Numbered from the stretch's first letter, positions 34,367-43,546 are shown. The stretch is 64,000 nucleotides of DNA from Promicromonosporaceae bacterium (GCA_009783295.1 WRHK01000008.1:18756-82755), one strand, 5' to 3'. Made by a program: numbers and translations. Notes: generated by a model not told the origin, from the letters alone.

Positions 34367-35731
34367 TCAGCGCGCCCTGAGCATCTCCGCGACCAGGAAG
34401 GCCGTCTCCAGCGACTGCTGGTGGTTGAGGCGCGGGTCGACCAGCGTCTCGTAGCGGCGCGCCAGCCCCGCCTCGTCGATCGCCTCCGTGCCGCCCAGCA
34501 CCTCGGTGACGTCGTCGCCCGTGAGCTCCATATGCAGGCCGCCCGGCACCGTGCCCAGACCGCGGTGCACCTCGAAGAAGCCCTGCACCTCATCGAGCAC
34601 GTCGGCGAAGCGGCGCGTCTTGTACCCGTTGGCCGCGGTGATGGTGTTGCCGTGCATGGGGTCGGTCACCCACGTGACGGCCACGCCCTCGGCCGTGACC
34701 TTCTCGACCAGGCCGGGCAGCACGTCGCGCACCTTGCCGGCGCCCATGCGGGCCACGAACGTCAGGCGTCCGGGCGCGTTGTCGGGGTTCAGCCGCGCCG
34801 CGAGCGCCAGCGCGTCGCCCGGCGACGTCGTCGGTCCGAGCTTGACGCCGATCGGGTTGGCGACGCGGGAGAGGAACTCGACGTGCGCGCCGTCGAGCTG
34901 GCGCGTGCGCTCGCCGATCCACAGGAAGTGCGCGGACGTGTCGTAGGCGTTGCCGGTGCGGGCGTCGACGCGCGTGAGCGCGCGCTCGTAGTCGAGCACC
35001 AGCGCCTCGTGCGACAGGTAGAGCTCGACGAACCGCAGCGCGTCGAAGTCGGCGCCGCACGCCTCCATGAAGCGGATCGCGCGGTCGATCTCCCCGGCCG
35101 TCCGCTCGTACTGCGCGTAGGCGGGGTTGTTGCTCATGAAGCCGCGGTTCCACTCGTGGACCTGGCGCAGGTCGGCGTACCCGCCGTGCGTGAACGCGCG
35201 CACCACGTTGGCCGTCGCCGCGCTGATCCGGTACGCCTGCTCGAGGCGCTGCGGGTCGGGGCGGCGGGCCTGCTCCGTGAACTCGAAGCCGTTGATCATG
35301 TCGCCGCGGTAGGCGGGCAGCGTGACGCCGTCGCGCGTCTCGTCGTCCGACGAGCGCGGCTTCGCGTACTGGCCGGCCAGGCGGCCGATCTTCACGATCG
35401 GCGTCGACGCGCCGTGCGTGAGGATCACGGCCATCTGCAGCAGCGTGCGGATCTTGTTGCGGATCCGGGTGGCGGACGCCTCCGCGAAGATCTCCGCGCA
35501 GTCGCCGCCCTGGAGCACGAACGCCTCACCGCGGGACGCGGCGGCGAGCCGGGAGCGGAGCGTGTCCGCCTCGGAGGGCAGCACCAGCGGGGCCGCCTGG
35601 CCGAGCCGCGTCGCGACGTCGGCGAGCGCCGCCGGGTCCGGCCACGTCGGCTGCTGCAGCGCCGTGAGCGCGCGGAAGCGGTCGAGGTCCTGGGCGAGCT
35701 CGGCGCTGGGCGAGTCGACGGCGGTGCTCAT
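34367..35731 (-). CDS. aroG: Class II 3-deoxy-7-phosphoheptulonate synthase
   Basis: A 454-residue type II DAHP synthase, the first enzyme of the shikimate pathway: phosphoenolpyruvate plus erythrose 4-phosphate to DAHP. Recognisable blocks are VLQGGDCAEIF (metal Cys), VKIGRLAGQYAKPRS, GFEFTEQARRPDP, ANPIGVKLGPTT and TDPMHGNT with EVHRGLGTVPGGLHMELTGDDVTE. The Rv2178c product of M. tuberculosis is the family model. Preceded by a REP-like palindrome, which may hold its promoter-distal leader. Confidence 0.97.
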   Translation of the reverse strand: MSTAVDSPSAELAQDLDRFRALTALQQPTWPDPAALADVATRLGQAAPLVLPSEADTLRSRLAAASRGEAFVLQGGDCAEIFAEASATRIRNKIRTLLQMAVILTHGASTPIVKIGRLAGQYAKPRSSDDETRDGVTLPAYRGDMINGFEFTEQARRPDPQRLEQAYRISAATANVVRAFTHGGYADLRQVHEWNRGFMSNNPAYAQYERTAGEIDRAIRFMEACGADFDALRFVELYLSHEALVLDYERALTRVDARTGNAYDTSAHFLWIGERTRQLDGAHVEFLSRVANPIGVKLGPTTSPGDALALAARLNPDNAPGRLTFVARMGAGKVRDVLPGLVEKVTAEGVAVTWVTDPMHGNTITAANGYKTRRFADVLDEVQGFFEVHRGLGTVPGGLHMELTGDDVTEVLGGTEAIDEAGLARRYETLVDPRLNHQQSLETAFLVAEMLRAR

Positions 35732-35741
35732 GGGTCTCCGA

Positions 35742-35790
35742 TGGTTGAGCTTGTCGAAACCATGTCAGGTGGTTTCGACAAGCTCAACCA
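35742..35790. repeat. REP-like inverted repeat, copy 2
   Basis: A 21-base arm at 35742-35762 and its perfect reverse complement at 35770-35790 (core GGTTTCGACAAGCTCAACC) enclose a 7-base loop between aroG and the phosphofructokinase gene. It differs from the copy at 9351-9412 by four transitions per arm, each matched in the partner arm. Confidence 0.8.
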
Positions 35791-35800
35791 CCGAGAGGGG

Positions 35801-37027
35801 TCAGTGCGCTGCGGGGGCGGCCGGCTTGAACGGCTGGCCGATCTCACCGAGCAGGTCGGTGAACCACGCCTGGTTCACGTCGAACGCCTTGGCGCCGGCG
35901 ATGCGCGGGAACGGGATCGCCTTGAGGCGGTCGCCGTCCTCCTCGTCGTGCCCGATGACGCCGGGCTCGCCGCGCAGGGCGCACTCGACGGCCAGGTCGA
36001 CCATCGACTTGATGAGGCGCAGGTCCTCGGCGTTCGCCGCGGCGGCACGCGAGAAGTAGCCCGACTTCTGGACCATGACCTTCTCGGCGCCCAGCTTCTC
36101 CGCGAACTGCTTCGCGAACCACTGGCCGGGGTTGATCTCGTCAAGGCGGACGTGGCCGAACGGGTCGCGGGCCGGCGGCGTGCCGGCGGCCTCGAGCTGC
36201 TCGACGATCTCGTGCATGCCGGCGCCCTCGGACAGCCAGATGTTGACGTTGCCCTGCTCGTCCATGACGGCCTTGAGGCGGGCGGCCTCGGCGTCGATGT
36301 CGATCGCGAGCTCCGGCAGGAACACGGCGTGGATGTCCCAGCGCTCCTTGGTGAGGCCCAGCGCGGGGGCGAACTCCTTGGTGGCGAGGCGCTTGCGGTA
36401 CTCGGCGGCCGACGCGGCGGTCAGCCAGCCGCAGTGGCGGCCCATGACCTCGTGCACGATCAGCATGCGGGGGCCCGAGCGGTGCTCGCCGATGATGTTC
36501 TCGCCGAAGAGGGCGGTCTGCTCGGCCGAGGTCCACGCGCCGAGCGACTGGCGGATCGGCACGATGTCGTTGTCGATCGTCTTGGGCAGGCCCACGACGG
36601 TCAGCTCGTAGCCGTTGTCGTGCAGGTAGGCGGCCAGGTCGGCGGCGGTCGTGTTGGTGTCGTCGCCACCGATGGTGTGCAGGACGTCGACGCCGTCGGC
36701 CTTGAGCTGCTCGGCGGCGACGGTCAGGGGGTTCTCACCCTCCTTGACGAGGCCGCGCTTCACGGCGTCGGCCACGTTGGTGAGCTTGACGCGCGAGTTG
36801 CCGATGGGCGAGCCGCCGAACTTGTGCAGGACGCCGGCCTGCTTGCGACCCTCCTCGTCGATGACGATCTTGTTGCCCGTCAGCAGGCCGTGGTAGCCGT
36901 GCAGGTAGGCGATGATCTCGATCGACGGGTCGAGCTCGTTGTACCGCTCGATGAGCCCGCCGACGGCGGACGAGAGGCACGGGGCGAAGCCGCCGGCCGT
37001 CAGGAGGGCCACGCGACGAACAGCCAT
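35801..37027 (-). CDS. pfkA: Phosphofructokinase, PPi-dependent type by its signature residues
   Basis: A 408-residue phosphofructokinase. Active-site motifs are GGDDT (120-124) and PKTIDND (148-154). ATP-dependent enzymes have GGDGS and usually PGTIDND; Asp123 and Lys149 are the residues that mark pyrophosphate-dependent enzymes. It would therefore interconvert fructose 6-phosphate and fructose 1,6-bisphosphate reversibly with PPi (inference from motifs). ATG 37027 is chosen over an in-frame GTG at 37036 for the spacing of GAAAGG. TAGGAT at 37067-37072 is a likely -10. Confidence 0.93.
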   Translation of the reverse strand: MAVRRVALLTAGGFAPCLSSAVGGLIERYNELDPSIEIIAYLHGYHGLLTGNKIVIDEEGRKQAGVLHKFGGSPIGNSRVKLTNVADAVKRGLVKEGENPLTVAAEQLKADGVDVLHTIGGDDTNTTAADLAAYLHDNGYELTVVGLPKTIDNDIVPIRQSLGAWTSAEQTALFGENIIGEHRSGPRMLIVHEVMGRHCGWLTAASAAEYRKRLATKEFAPALGLTKERWDIHAVFLPELAIDIDAEAARLKAVMDEQGNVNIWLSEGAGMHEIVEQLEAAGTPPARDPFGHVRLDEINPGQWFAKQFAEKLGAEKVMVQKSGYFSRAAAANAEDLRLIKSMVDLAVECALRGEPGVIGHDEEDGDRLKAIPFPRIAGAKAFDVNQAWFTDLLGEIGQPFKPAAPAAH

Positions 37028-37066
37028 GTCAGGCACCTTTCGGTGTTGGGGATTGGGCTGAGTTCG

Positions 37067-37072
37067 ATCCTA
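37067..37072 (-). promoter_or_regulatory. Candidate -10 (TAGGAT) of the phosphofructokinase gene
   Basis: TAGGAT on the minus strand lies about 40 bases before the ATG at 37027, leaving room for a short leader with GAAAGG. Confidence 0.45.
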
Positions 37073-37118
37073 GGGCCACACCGCCACCCCGCCCGTCCGC
37101 CGGGCGCGTGGTGAGACC

Positions 37119-37874
37119 TCAGGCCTGCGGCGCCGTGTCGTCACCCTCGGGGGCGGGCTGCTCCTCGGCCGCGGCGCGGCGCTCGGCGGCCTTCTCCGCG
37201 GCGATGCGGGCCTTGGCCGTGGCGGCGTAGATGTCGACGTACTCCTGGTCCGACAGGCGCAGGATCGCGTACACGATCTCGTCCGTGACGGCGCGCAGGA
37301 CGAACCGGTCGCTCTCCATGCCCTTGTACCGGGTGAAGTCCAGGGGCTCGCCGATGACGATGCCGATGGGCATCGGCTTGGGGATCACCTGGCCCACCCG
37401 CTGGGCCTTGTTCGTGCCCACCATCGCGACGGGGACCACGGGGGCGCCGGACTCGAGCGCCAGGCGCGCGACGCCCGTCTTGCCGCGGTACAGCCGCCCG
37501 TCGGGGCTGCGGGTGCCCTCGGGATAGATGCCGAACAGGCCGCCGTCCTGCAGCACCCGCAGGCCGGTGTTGAGCGCCGCCTCGGACGCCTTGCCGCCCG
37601 ACCGGTCGACAGGGATGGTGCCGACGCCGCGCATGAACCCGGCCACCATGCGGCCCTTGATGCCGCGCCCGGTGAAGTAGTCCGACTTGCCGAGGAACTG
37701 GACCTGCCGCTCCAGCACCAGCGGGAGCGTGAACGAGTCGATGACCGCGAGGTGGTTGGAGGCGAGGATCGCCGGGCCGTCCACGGGGACGTTCTCGAGC
37801 CCCTTGGTCCACGGGCGGAAGTACAGCTTGAGCAACGGCCCGGCCAAGACGTGCCTCATGAGCCAGTAGAACAA
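37119..37874 (-). CDS. plsC: 1-acylglycerol-3-phosphate acyltransferase (PlsC family, Rv2182c-like)
   Basis: A 251-residue membrane-associated acyltransferase. NHLAVID gives the HX4D catalytic box, GTIPVDRSGG the second block and YPEGTRSPDGRLYRG the EGTR block; PVVPVAMVGT closes the core. It converts lysophosphatidic acid to phosphatidic acid in phospholipid synthesis. The Ala/Glu-rich C-terminal tail (about 215-251) is extra. TTG at 37874 is preferred since AGGAGG is five bases upstream; ATG 37859 is the alternative. Orthologous position to Rv2182c. Confidence 0.93.
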   Translation of the reverse strand: MFYWLMRHVLAGPLLKLYFRPWTKGLENVPVDGPAILASNHLAVIDSFTLPLVLERQVQFLGKSDYFTGRGIKGRMVAGFMRGVGTIPVDRSGGKASEAALNTGLRVLQDGGLFGIYPEGTRSPDGRLYRGKTGVARLALESGAPVVPVAMVGTNKAQRVGQVIPKPMPIGIVIGEPLDFTRYKGMESDRFVLRAVTDEIVYAILRLSDQEYVDIYAATAKARIAAEKAAERRAAAEEQPAPEGDDTAPQA

Positions 37875-37943
37875 GCGGTCCTCCTAGAACCCGATGAGCG
37901 CAGGGGGCAGCGCACGGCGTCGCATGAACTCTAAGGTGTTCAT

Positions 37944-38495
37944 ATGGCCGGGACGAGCAGAGGCGACGGCGCGGGACACGACGACGGTGCACCGGGCGAC
38001 GGCGCCCGCGACGCCGCCGACGGCAACGGCGGCATCGAGGACGCCGAGGTCGAGGCCCGGTGGGCCGACATCGTCGCGCAGCTGGGCGACATCGACAAAG
38101 AGGCGGACGACGACGCGGGTGAGGTCGCCCCCGAGACGCCGGCGCCGCCCGTGACCGGGCACGTCGTCGCACGTCCCACGGGCCCGCGCGACTGGCCCGC
38201 CACGCCGGACGTCGAGGCGCTCGAGGACGCCCAGTCGCACTTCACTCCCCCGGACCCGGGCCCGGTGATCACCGGGCGCGACCCGCTCGTGACGCTCGCG
38301 TGGGCGGTCGCGGCGGGTGTGCCGCTGCTCGCCGTCGTGGCGCTGATCGTCCGGTCGTTCGTGTCCGGGCTGTTCGTGCCCGGCTGGGTGGGGCCGTTGG
38401 CCGTGCTCGCGTTCCTCGCCGCGGTCGCGGTGCTCGTGTGGCGGATGCCGTCGCACCGCGACCCCGACGACCACGACGACGGCGCCGTGGTCTAG
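37944..38495 (+). CDS. Small conserved membrane protein, acidic N-terminus
   Basis: A 183-residue protein: a Gly/Asp-rich disordered start, a conserved RWADIVAQLGDI helix (about 42-53), a Pro-rich linker, and two membrane helices (about 115-137 and 143-163). This layout recurs in actinobacteria but has no assigned role. The ATG is leaderless (TAAGGT at 37932-37937, six bases upstream). It is divergent from plsC. Confidence 0.8.
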   Translation: MAGTSRGDGAGHDDGAPGDGARDAADGNGGIEDAEVEARWADIVAQLGDIDKEADDDAGEVAPETPAPPVTGHVVARPTGPRDWPATPDVEALEDAQSHFTPPDPGPVITGRDPLVTLAWAVAAGVPLLAVVALIVRSFVSGLFVPGWVGPLAVLAFLAAVAVLVWRMPSHRDPDDHDDGAVV

Positions 38496-38505
38496 GACCG
38501 GTGGG

Positions 38506-39450
38506 CTAGCGCCGGGCGAGGTCGGCCGCGCCGACCATGCCCGCCTCGTTGCCCTGGAGGGCCAGCTCGATCGCGGCGACAGGCCGGTGACCGAGCGCGG
38601 AGAGCTGCGCCTCGAAGCCCTCGCGCGCCGGGAGCAGCAGCAGGTCGCCGGCCGCGGCCACGCCGCCGCCGATCACGATGAGCTCCGGGTCGAGCAGGGC
38701 GGCGACCGACGCCGCGCCCTCGCCGATCCAGCGGCCCAGCTTGGCGAGCAGGTCGACGGCGAGCGTGTCGCCCTCGTGCGCGGCCTGCGTGACGTGCGGG
38801 CCCTTGATCTTGCGACGGTCGCCGCCGGCGAGCTCGAGGATGCGCCCACCCAGGTGCGGGAGCGCTACCACGGCAGCCTTGGCGTCGCGGACCAGGGCGC
38901 TGCCGGAGGCGTACTGCTCCCAGCAGCCCTCGTGGCCGCAACCGCAGTAGTGGCCGCCCGGCACGACGCGCATGTGGCCCACCTCGGCCGCGACGCCCCA
39001 GCGCCCGCGCACGAGCTCGCGGTTGACCACCACGGCGCCGCCCAGGCCCGTGCCGATCGTCAGCATGAGCATGTCGGACGCCGCGCGCCCCGCACCGAAG
39101 CGGAACTCCGCCCAGCCGGCCGCGTTCGCGTCGTTCTCGACGACGACCGGCACGTCGACCTCGATGAGGTCGGCGATCTTGGTGCCGAGCGGGTAGTTGC
39201 GCCAGTCGATGTTGGGCGCGAAGGCCATCGTGGTGCGGTCGGAGCTCACGAACCCCGCCGCGGCCACGCCCACCGCCCCGACCGGGTGCTGCTTGGCGAG
39301 CTCGTTGACCGCGTCGGCGATCACCCGGTCGATGCTCGCGGCGTCGTCGGCGTCGGTGTCGCGGCGCACCTGGGCCAGGATCTGGCCGTCCTCGTCCACG
39401 ACGCCGATGGCGATCTTCGTGCCGCCGATGTCGACCCCGATCGCATGCAT
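38506..39450 (-). CDS. glk: ROK-family glucokinase
   Basis: A 314-residue sugar kinase. The ATP motif is DIGGTKIAIGVVD, the sugar-binding region ENDANAAGWAEF with TIGTGLGGAVV, and the ROK zinc site HYCGCGHEGCWEQY (CxCGxxGCxE). It phosphorylates glucose with ATP (polyphosphate use cannot be excluded). ATG 39450 follows AGGACAGG; an ATG 15 bases further upstream is less well placed. It ends 10 bases from the convergent membrane protein gene. Confidence 0.94.
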   Translation of the reverse strand: MHAIGVDIGGTKIAIGVVDEDGQILAQVRRDTDADDAASIDRVIADAVNELAKQHPVGAVGVAAAGFVSSDRTTMAFAPNIDWRNYPLGTKIADLIEVDVPVVVENDANAAGWAEFRFGAGRAASDMLMLTIGTGLGGAVVVNRELVRGRWGVAAEVGHMRVVPGGHYCGCGHEGCWEQYASGSALVRDAKAAVVALPHLGGRILELAGGDRRKIKGPHVTQAAHEGDTLAVDLLAKLGRWIGEGAASVAALLDPELIVIGGGVAAAGDLLLLPAREGFEAQLSALGHRPVAAIELALQGNEAGMVGAADLARR

Positions 39451-39590
39451 GGGCCTGTCCTCCAAGTGCTGGTCCTGATGGTCGTGGCGTGCGGGCCGAT
39501 CGCACTGGTCACGCGCACGCTCGCCCAGACTAGCGACGCTTCGACCCCGGCGGGCAGCGGTCTCGCGAGGCGAAGGCGCGTCTCGCCCAC

Positions 39591-39629
39591 GTGACCGTGG
39601 TCACAGACACCAGTGAGACGGAGTATCGT
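39591..39629 (+). promoter_or_regulatory. Promoter and inverted repeat of the acyl-CoA ligase gene
   Basis: TATCGT (39624-39629) is a likely -10. Upstream, GTGACC (39591-39596) and GGTCAC (39599-39604) form an inverted repeat across the -35 region, the form of a dimeric repressor site. No regulator gene is nearby. Confidence 0.45.
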
Positions 39630-39665
39630 TCGGCCGCACGACCGTCACCTGTCACTGGAGCCAGC

Positions 39666-41489
39666 ATGGACGAGACCGCCATCCCCCTGCGGGTCGAGCT
39701 GCCGAGCACGTCGAACCTCAACGACGTGGTCGCCGACCGGCTGCGGCGCGACCCCGACGCCGTCCTCGCGGAGGTGCGCCGCGGCGACGCCTGGGAGCCC
39801 GTCACCGTGCGGGAGTTCGACGCGCAGGTCGTCGCCGTCGCGAAGGGCCTCGTGGCCCACGGCGTCGGGCCGGGCGACAGCGTCGGCATCATGTCGCGCA
39901 CGCGCTACGAGTGGACGCTGCTCGACTTCGCCGCGTGGGCCGCGGGGGCCGTCCCGGTGCCGATCTACGAGACGTCGAGCGCCGAGCAGGTGCAGTGGAT
40001 CCTGGGCGACTCGGACGTCAGCGTGCTCGTCGTCGAGACGTCCGAGAACGCCGCCGTCGTCGAGCAGGTGCGCGACCAGGCACCGGCGTGCCGCGAGGTG
40101 CTGGTGCTCGACGCGGGCGCCGTCGACGCGCTCGTCGCCGCCGGGGCGGACGTGCCCGACGCGGAGATCGCGCGTCGCCGCGCGCTCGCGTCGCTCGACG
40201 ACGTCGCCACGATCATCTACACGTCAGGCACGACCGGCCGCCCCAAGGGCGCCGAGCTGACCCACCGCAACTTCGCGTCGCTCACGGCCAACACCGTGCC
40301 GGAGGTGCCCGAGGTGTTCGCGGCCGCCGGCGGCCGGACCCTGCTCTTCCTGCCGCTCGCGCACGTGTTCGCGCGGTTCATCGAGGTGCTTGCCATCTCG
40401 AGCGGCACCGTGCTGGGCCACTCCCCCGACATCAAGACGCTCGTCGACGACCTGGGCGGCTTCCGGCCGACGTACATCCTGGCCGTGCCCCGCGTGTTCG
40501 AGAAGGTCTACAACACCGCCGAGCAGACGGCCGCGGCGGGCGGCAAGCTCAAGATCTTCCGTTGGGCGGCGGCGGCGGCGGTCGCCTGGTCCCGCGCGCT
40601 CGACACGCCGCACGGCCCGTCTCTGTGGCTCAAGGCACAGCACTCGGTCGCCGACGCGCTCGTGTTCGGCACGCTGCGCGGCAAGCTGGGCGGCCGGGCC
40701 CGATACGCGGTCTCGGGCGGCGGCCCGCTGGGCGAGCGCCTGGGTCACTTCTACCGCGGCATCGGCCTGACGATCCTCGAGGGCTACGGCCTCACGGAGT
40801 CGACCGCGCCCACGTGCGTCAACCGGCCCGAGCGCATCAAGATCGGCACCGTCGGGGCGCAGCTGCCCGGCTGTGCGGCCCGCATCGCGCCCGACGGCGA
40901 GATCCTGCTGCGCGGCCACCACATCTTCCGCGGCTACCACGGCAACCCGCAGGCCACGGCGGAGGCCTTCGACGAGGACGGCTGGTTCCGCACCGGCGAC
41001 CTGGGCTCGCTCGACGAGGACGGGTACCTGCGCATCACCGGGCGCAAGAAGGAGATCATCGTGACCGCCGGCGGCAAGAACGTCGCCCCGGCCGTCCTCG
41101 AGGACCGCCTGCGCGCGCACACGCTGGTCAGCCAGTGCGTCGTCGTCGGCGACAACAGGCCGTTCATCGGCGCGCTGGTCACGCTCGACGCCCAAGGGCT
41201 GCCCGGCTGGCTGTCGATGCACGGCAAGCCCGCCATGTCGGTGGACGAGGCCCGCACGGACCCGGACGTGCTCGCGGCGCTCGACGAGGCCGTCACGCGC
41301 GCCAACGGCGCGGTCTCGAAGGCCGAGTCGATCCGCAAGTTCACCGTGCTCCCCGGCGACTTCACCGTGGAGAACGGGTACCTGACGCCGTCGCTGAAGT
41401 TCAAGCGGGCGCTCGTGGTCAAGGACTTCGAGGCCGAGATCGACGCGCTCTACACCTCCACGGACAGGAGCTCGCTCCACACCGTGTGA
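39666..41489 (+). CDS. Long-chain fatty-acid-CoA ligase (FadD15-like)
   Basis: A 607-residue AMP-forming ligase. The AMP/P-loop is TIIYTSGTTGRPKGAELTH, the adenine block is GYGLTESTAP, and the hinge/C-terminal region is GWFRTGDLGSLDEDGYLRITGRKKEIIVTAGGKNVAP with the catalytic Lys near LTPSLKFKR. It activates long-chain fatty acids to acyl-AMP and then acyl-CoA at the membrane. Length and order match Rv2187 (FadD15) and Streptomyces relatives. GGAG (39656-39659) precedes ATG 39666. Confidence 0.95.
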   Translation: MDETAIPLRVELPSTSNLNDVVADRLRRDPDAVLAEVRRGDAWEPVTVREFDAQVVAVAKGLVAHGVGPGDSVGIMSRTRYEWTLLDFAAWAAGAVPVPIYETSSAEQVQWILGDSDVSVLVVETSENAAVVEQVRDQAPACREVLVLDAGAVDALVAAGADVPDAEIARRRALASLDDVATIIYTSGTTGRPKGAELTHRNFASLTANTVPEVPEVFAAAGGRTLLFLPLAHVFARFIEVLAISSGTVLGHSPDIKTLVDDLGGFRPTYILAVPRVFEKVYNTAEQTAAAGGKLKIFRWAAAAAVAWSRALDTPHGPSLWLKAQHSVADALVFGTLRGKLGGRARYAVSGGGPLGERLGHFYRGIGLTILEGYGLTESTAPTCVNRPERIKIGTVGAQLPGCAARIAPDGEILLRGHHIFRGYHGNPQATAEAFDEDGWFRTGDLGSLDEDGYLRITGRKKEIIVTAGGKNVAPAVLEDRLRAHTLVSQCVVVGDNRPFIGALVTLDAQGLPGWLSMHGKPAMSVDEARTDPDVLAALDEAVTRANGAVSKAESIRKFTVLPGDFTVENGYLTPSLKFKRALVVKDFEAEIDALYTSTDRSSLHTV

Positions 41490-41525
41490 CGGGGCGTGTC
41501 AGGGGGTCCCTCTACGGTTCCCCGC

Positions 41526-43274
41526 ATGACGCAGCAGGCGGCCGCCGCACCCCCGCGAGGCATCCAGCCCTCGTTCGAGGACCTCGGTACGCCGCTGCGC
41601 GACGTCACCTTCGTGGTCGTCGACCTGGAGACCACGGGCACCCGTGCCTCCGACTCGGGCATCACCGAGATCGGCGCCGTCAAGGTGCGTGGGGGCGAGG
41701 TGCTGGGCGAGTTCCAGTCGCTGGTCAACCCGGGCCGCGAGGTACCCGCGTTCATCGCGCGGCTCACCGGCATCACGACGGCGATGGTCGCCACGGCGCC
41801 GCAGATCGACCTGGTGCTGCCCAGCTTCCTCGAGTGGGCGCACGGGTCGGTGCTCGTGGCCCACAACGCGCCGTTCGACGTCGGGTTCCTCAAGGCGGCC
41901 GCGGCCGGCCTCGGCTACCCGTGGCCGGGCTTCCCGGTCGTCGACACCGTGCCGCTCGCCCGCCGCGTGGTGACGCGCGACGAGGCCCCGAACCACAAGC
42001 TCTCGACCCTCGCGAACCTGTTCCACGCCCAGGTCACCCCGGAGCACCGGGCCCTGGCCGACGCGCGGGCCACGGTCGACGTGCTGCACGCCCTGCTCGG
42101 CCGGCTCGGCTCCATGGGCGTGACGCACCTGGAGGACCTCGCGACGGCCGCCGACCCCGTGCCGCCCGACGTGCGACGCAAGCGGCACCTGGCCGACGGC
42201 CTGCCCGAGGCACCGGGCGTGTACCTGTTCAAGGGCCCGGGCGACGAGGTGCTGTACGTGGGCACCTCCACCAACATCAAGAAGCGCGTGCGCTCCTACT
42301 TCACCGCTGCCGAGAAGCGGCGCCGCATCACGGAGATGGTGCGGATCGCGCACGAGGTCACACCGGTGGTGTGCGCGACTCCGCTGGAGGCCTCGGTGCG
42401 GGAGCTGCGGCTCATCACCGAGCACGAGCCCCGGTACAACCGCCGGTCCAAGCATCCCGAGCGGCACACCTGGGTGCGCCTCACCGACGAGCCGTACCCG
42501 CGCCTGTCCGTGGTGCGCGAGGTGCGGGCGGGCGCGCCGCACATCGGCCCGTTCGGCTCGCGGCGCGTGGCCCAGGAGGCCGTCGACGCACTCCACGACG
42601 CGCTGCCGCTGCGGCAGTGCTCGATGCGGCTCGCCGTCGTGTCGCGCACCCCGGGGAGCCCGTGCGCGCTCGCCGGGATGGGGCGCTGCTCCGCGCCCTG
42701 CACCGCCGTCGACGCGCCCGACGACGCGTACGCCGCGGTCGCGAAGGCGGCGTCGGACGTGCTGACGGGCGACCCGTCGCCGGTGGTGCGGGCGCTCGCC
42801 GGGCGCATCGGCCGCCTCGCCGCCGAGGAACGCTTCGAGGAGGCGGGCCTGGTCACCGGACGCCTGCGCGCCTACGTCCAGGGTGCGGGTCGCGCCCAGC
42901 GCCTCGCCCCGCTGGCCGCGTGCGCCGAGCTCGTGGCGGCCCGCCCGACGTCGGCGGGCGGCTGGGAGCTGATCGTCGTCCGCCATGCGCGCCTGGCCGG
43001 CACGGCCGTGACCGGTCCCCACGAGGACCCGCTGCCTGTCGTCGACGCGCTGCGCGCCACCGCCGAGTCCGTCGAGCCGCCCGTCCCGCCGGCGCCCGCC
43101 TGCCACCCCGAGGAGGCCGCGCTGGTGATCGACTGGCTCGAGTCGCCGGGCGTCCGCCTGGTGCACACGAGCGACCCCTGGGCCGTGCCCGTCAGGTCCG
43201 CGCTCTCGCACGCGGATCTCGCGGGTGTCTCGGGCGAGGTCAGGGCCCAGATCACTACGATGGCCCCATGCTGA
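41526..43274 (+). CDS. DEDDh exonuclease fused to a UvrC-like GIY-YIG nuclease
   Basis: A 582-residue fusion. Residues about 25-195 are an epsilon-type 3'-5' exonuclease: VVVDLETTGT (Asp, Glu), HNAPFDVGFL, and HRALADARATVDVL. Residues about 225-315 are a GIY-YIG nuclease (GVYLFKGPGDEVLYVGTSTNIKKRVRSYF), followed by a Cys-bearing UvrC-like segment (CALAGMGRCSAPC) and a UvrB/C-motif-like helix. It matches Rv2191 and the Cho-like repair nucleases and presumably acts in DNA repair. Leaderless ATG (TACGGT at 41513-41518). Confidence 0.93.
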   Translation: MTQQAAAAPPRGIQPSFEDLGTPLRDVTFVVVDLETTGTRASDSGITEIGAVKVRGGEVLGEFQSLVNPGREVPAFIARLTGITTAMVATAPQIDLVLPSFLEWAHGSVLVAHNAPFDVGFLKAAAAGLGYPWPGFPVVDTVPLARRVVTRDEAPNHKLSTLANLFHAQVTPEHRALADARATVDVLHALLGRLGSMGVTHLEDLATAADPVPPDVRRKRHLADGLPEAPGVYLFKGPGDEVLYVGTSTNIKKRVRSYFTAAEKRRRITEMVRIAHEVTPVVCATPLEASVRELRLITEHEPRYNRRSKHPERHTWVRLTDEPYPRLSVVREVRAGAPHIGPFGSRRVAQEAVDALHDALPLRQCSMRLAVVSRTPGSPCALAGMGRCSAPCTAVDAPDDAYAAVAKAASDVLTGDPSPVVRALAGRIGRLAAEERFEEAGLVTGRLRAYVQGAGRAQRLAPLAACAELVAARPTSAGGWELIVVRHARLAGTAVTGPHEDPLPVVDALRATAESVEPPVPPAPACHPEEAALVIDWLESPGVRLVHTSDPWAVPVRSALSHADLAGVSGEVRAQITTMAPC

Positions 43275-43546
43275 CCGCCATCGTGCTGATCGACACCGAA
43301 CCGAACATGATCCCCGAGGTCGCCGACAAGGTCGTCAACCTCCAGGGCGTCAGCGAGGTCTACTCGGTGACCGGCAAGGCCGACCTCGTCGCCATGGTGC
43401 GCGTGCGCAGCCACGAGGAGCTCGCCGACGCGATCGCCGACGGCATCAGCAAGGTGGCCGGCGTGCTGCGCACCGAGACGCTCATCGCGTTCCGCGCGTA
43501 CTCGAGCGTCGACCTCGACCAGGCGTTCGCGCTCGGGCTCGAGTAG
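43268..43546 (+). CDS. Stand-alone Lrp/AsnC ligand-binding (RAM) domain protein
   Basis: A 92-residue protein consisting only of the RAM fold of Lrp/AsnC regulators: LTAIVLIDTEPNMIPEVADKV, GVSEVYSVTGKADLVAMVRV and TLIAFRAYS. It lacks the DNA-binding half, so it may bind an amino acid or form mixed assemblies. It overlaps the exonuclease gene by 7 bases but has its own leaderless signal (TACGAT at 43256-43261). Confidence 0.93.
   Translation: MLTAIVLIDTEPNMIPEVADKVVNLQGVSEVYSVTGKADLVAMVRVRSHEELADAIADGISKVAGVLRTETLIAFRAYSSVDLDQAFALGLE

Noticed and set aside
32318..37114. A 1598-codon open frame on the plus strand
   Set aside because: It is out of frame with the kinase and antisense to aroG and pfkA, with no domain and low-complexity composition.
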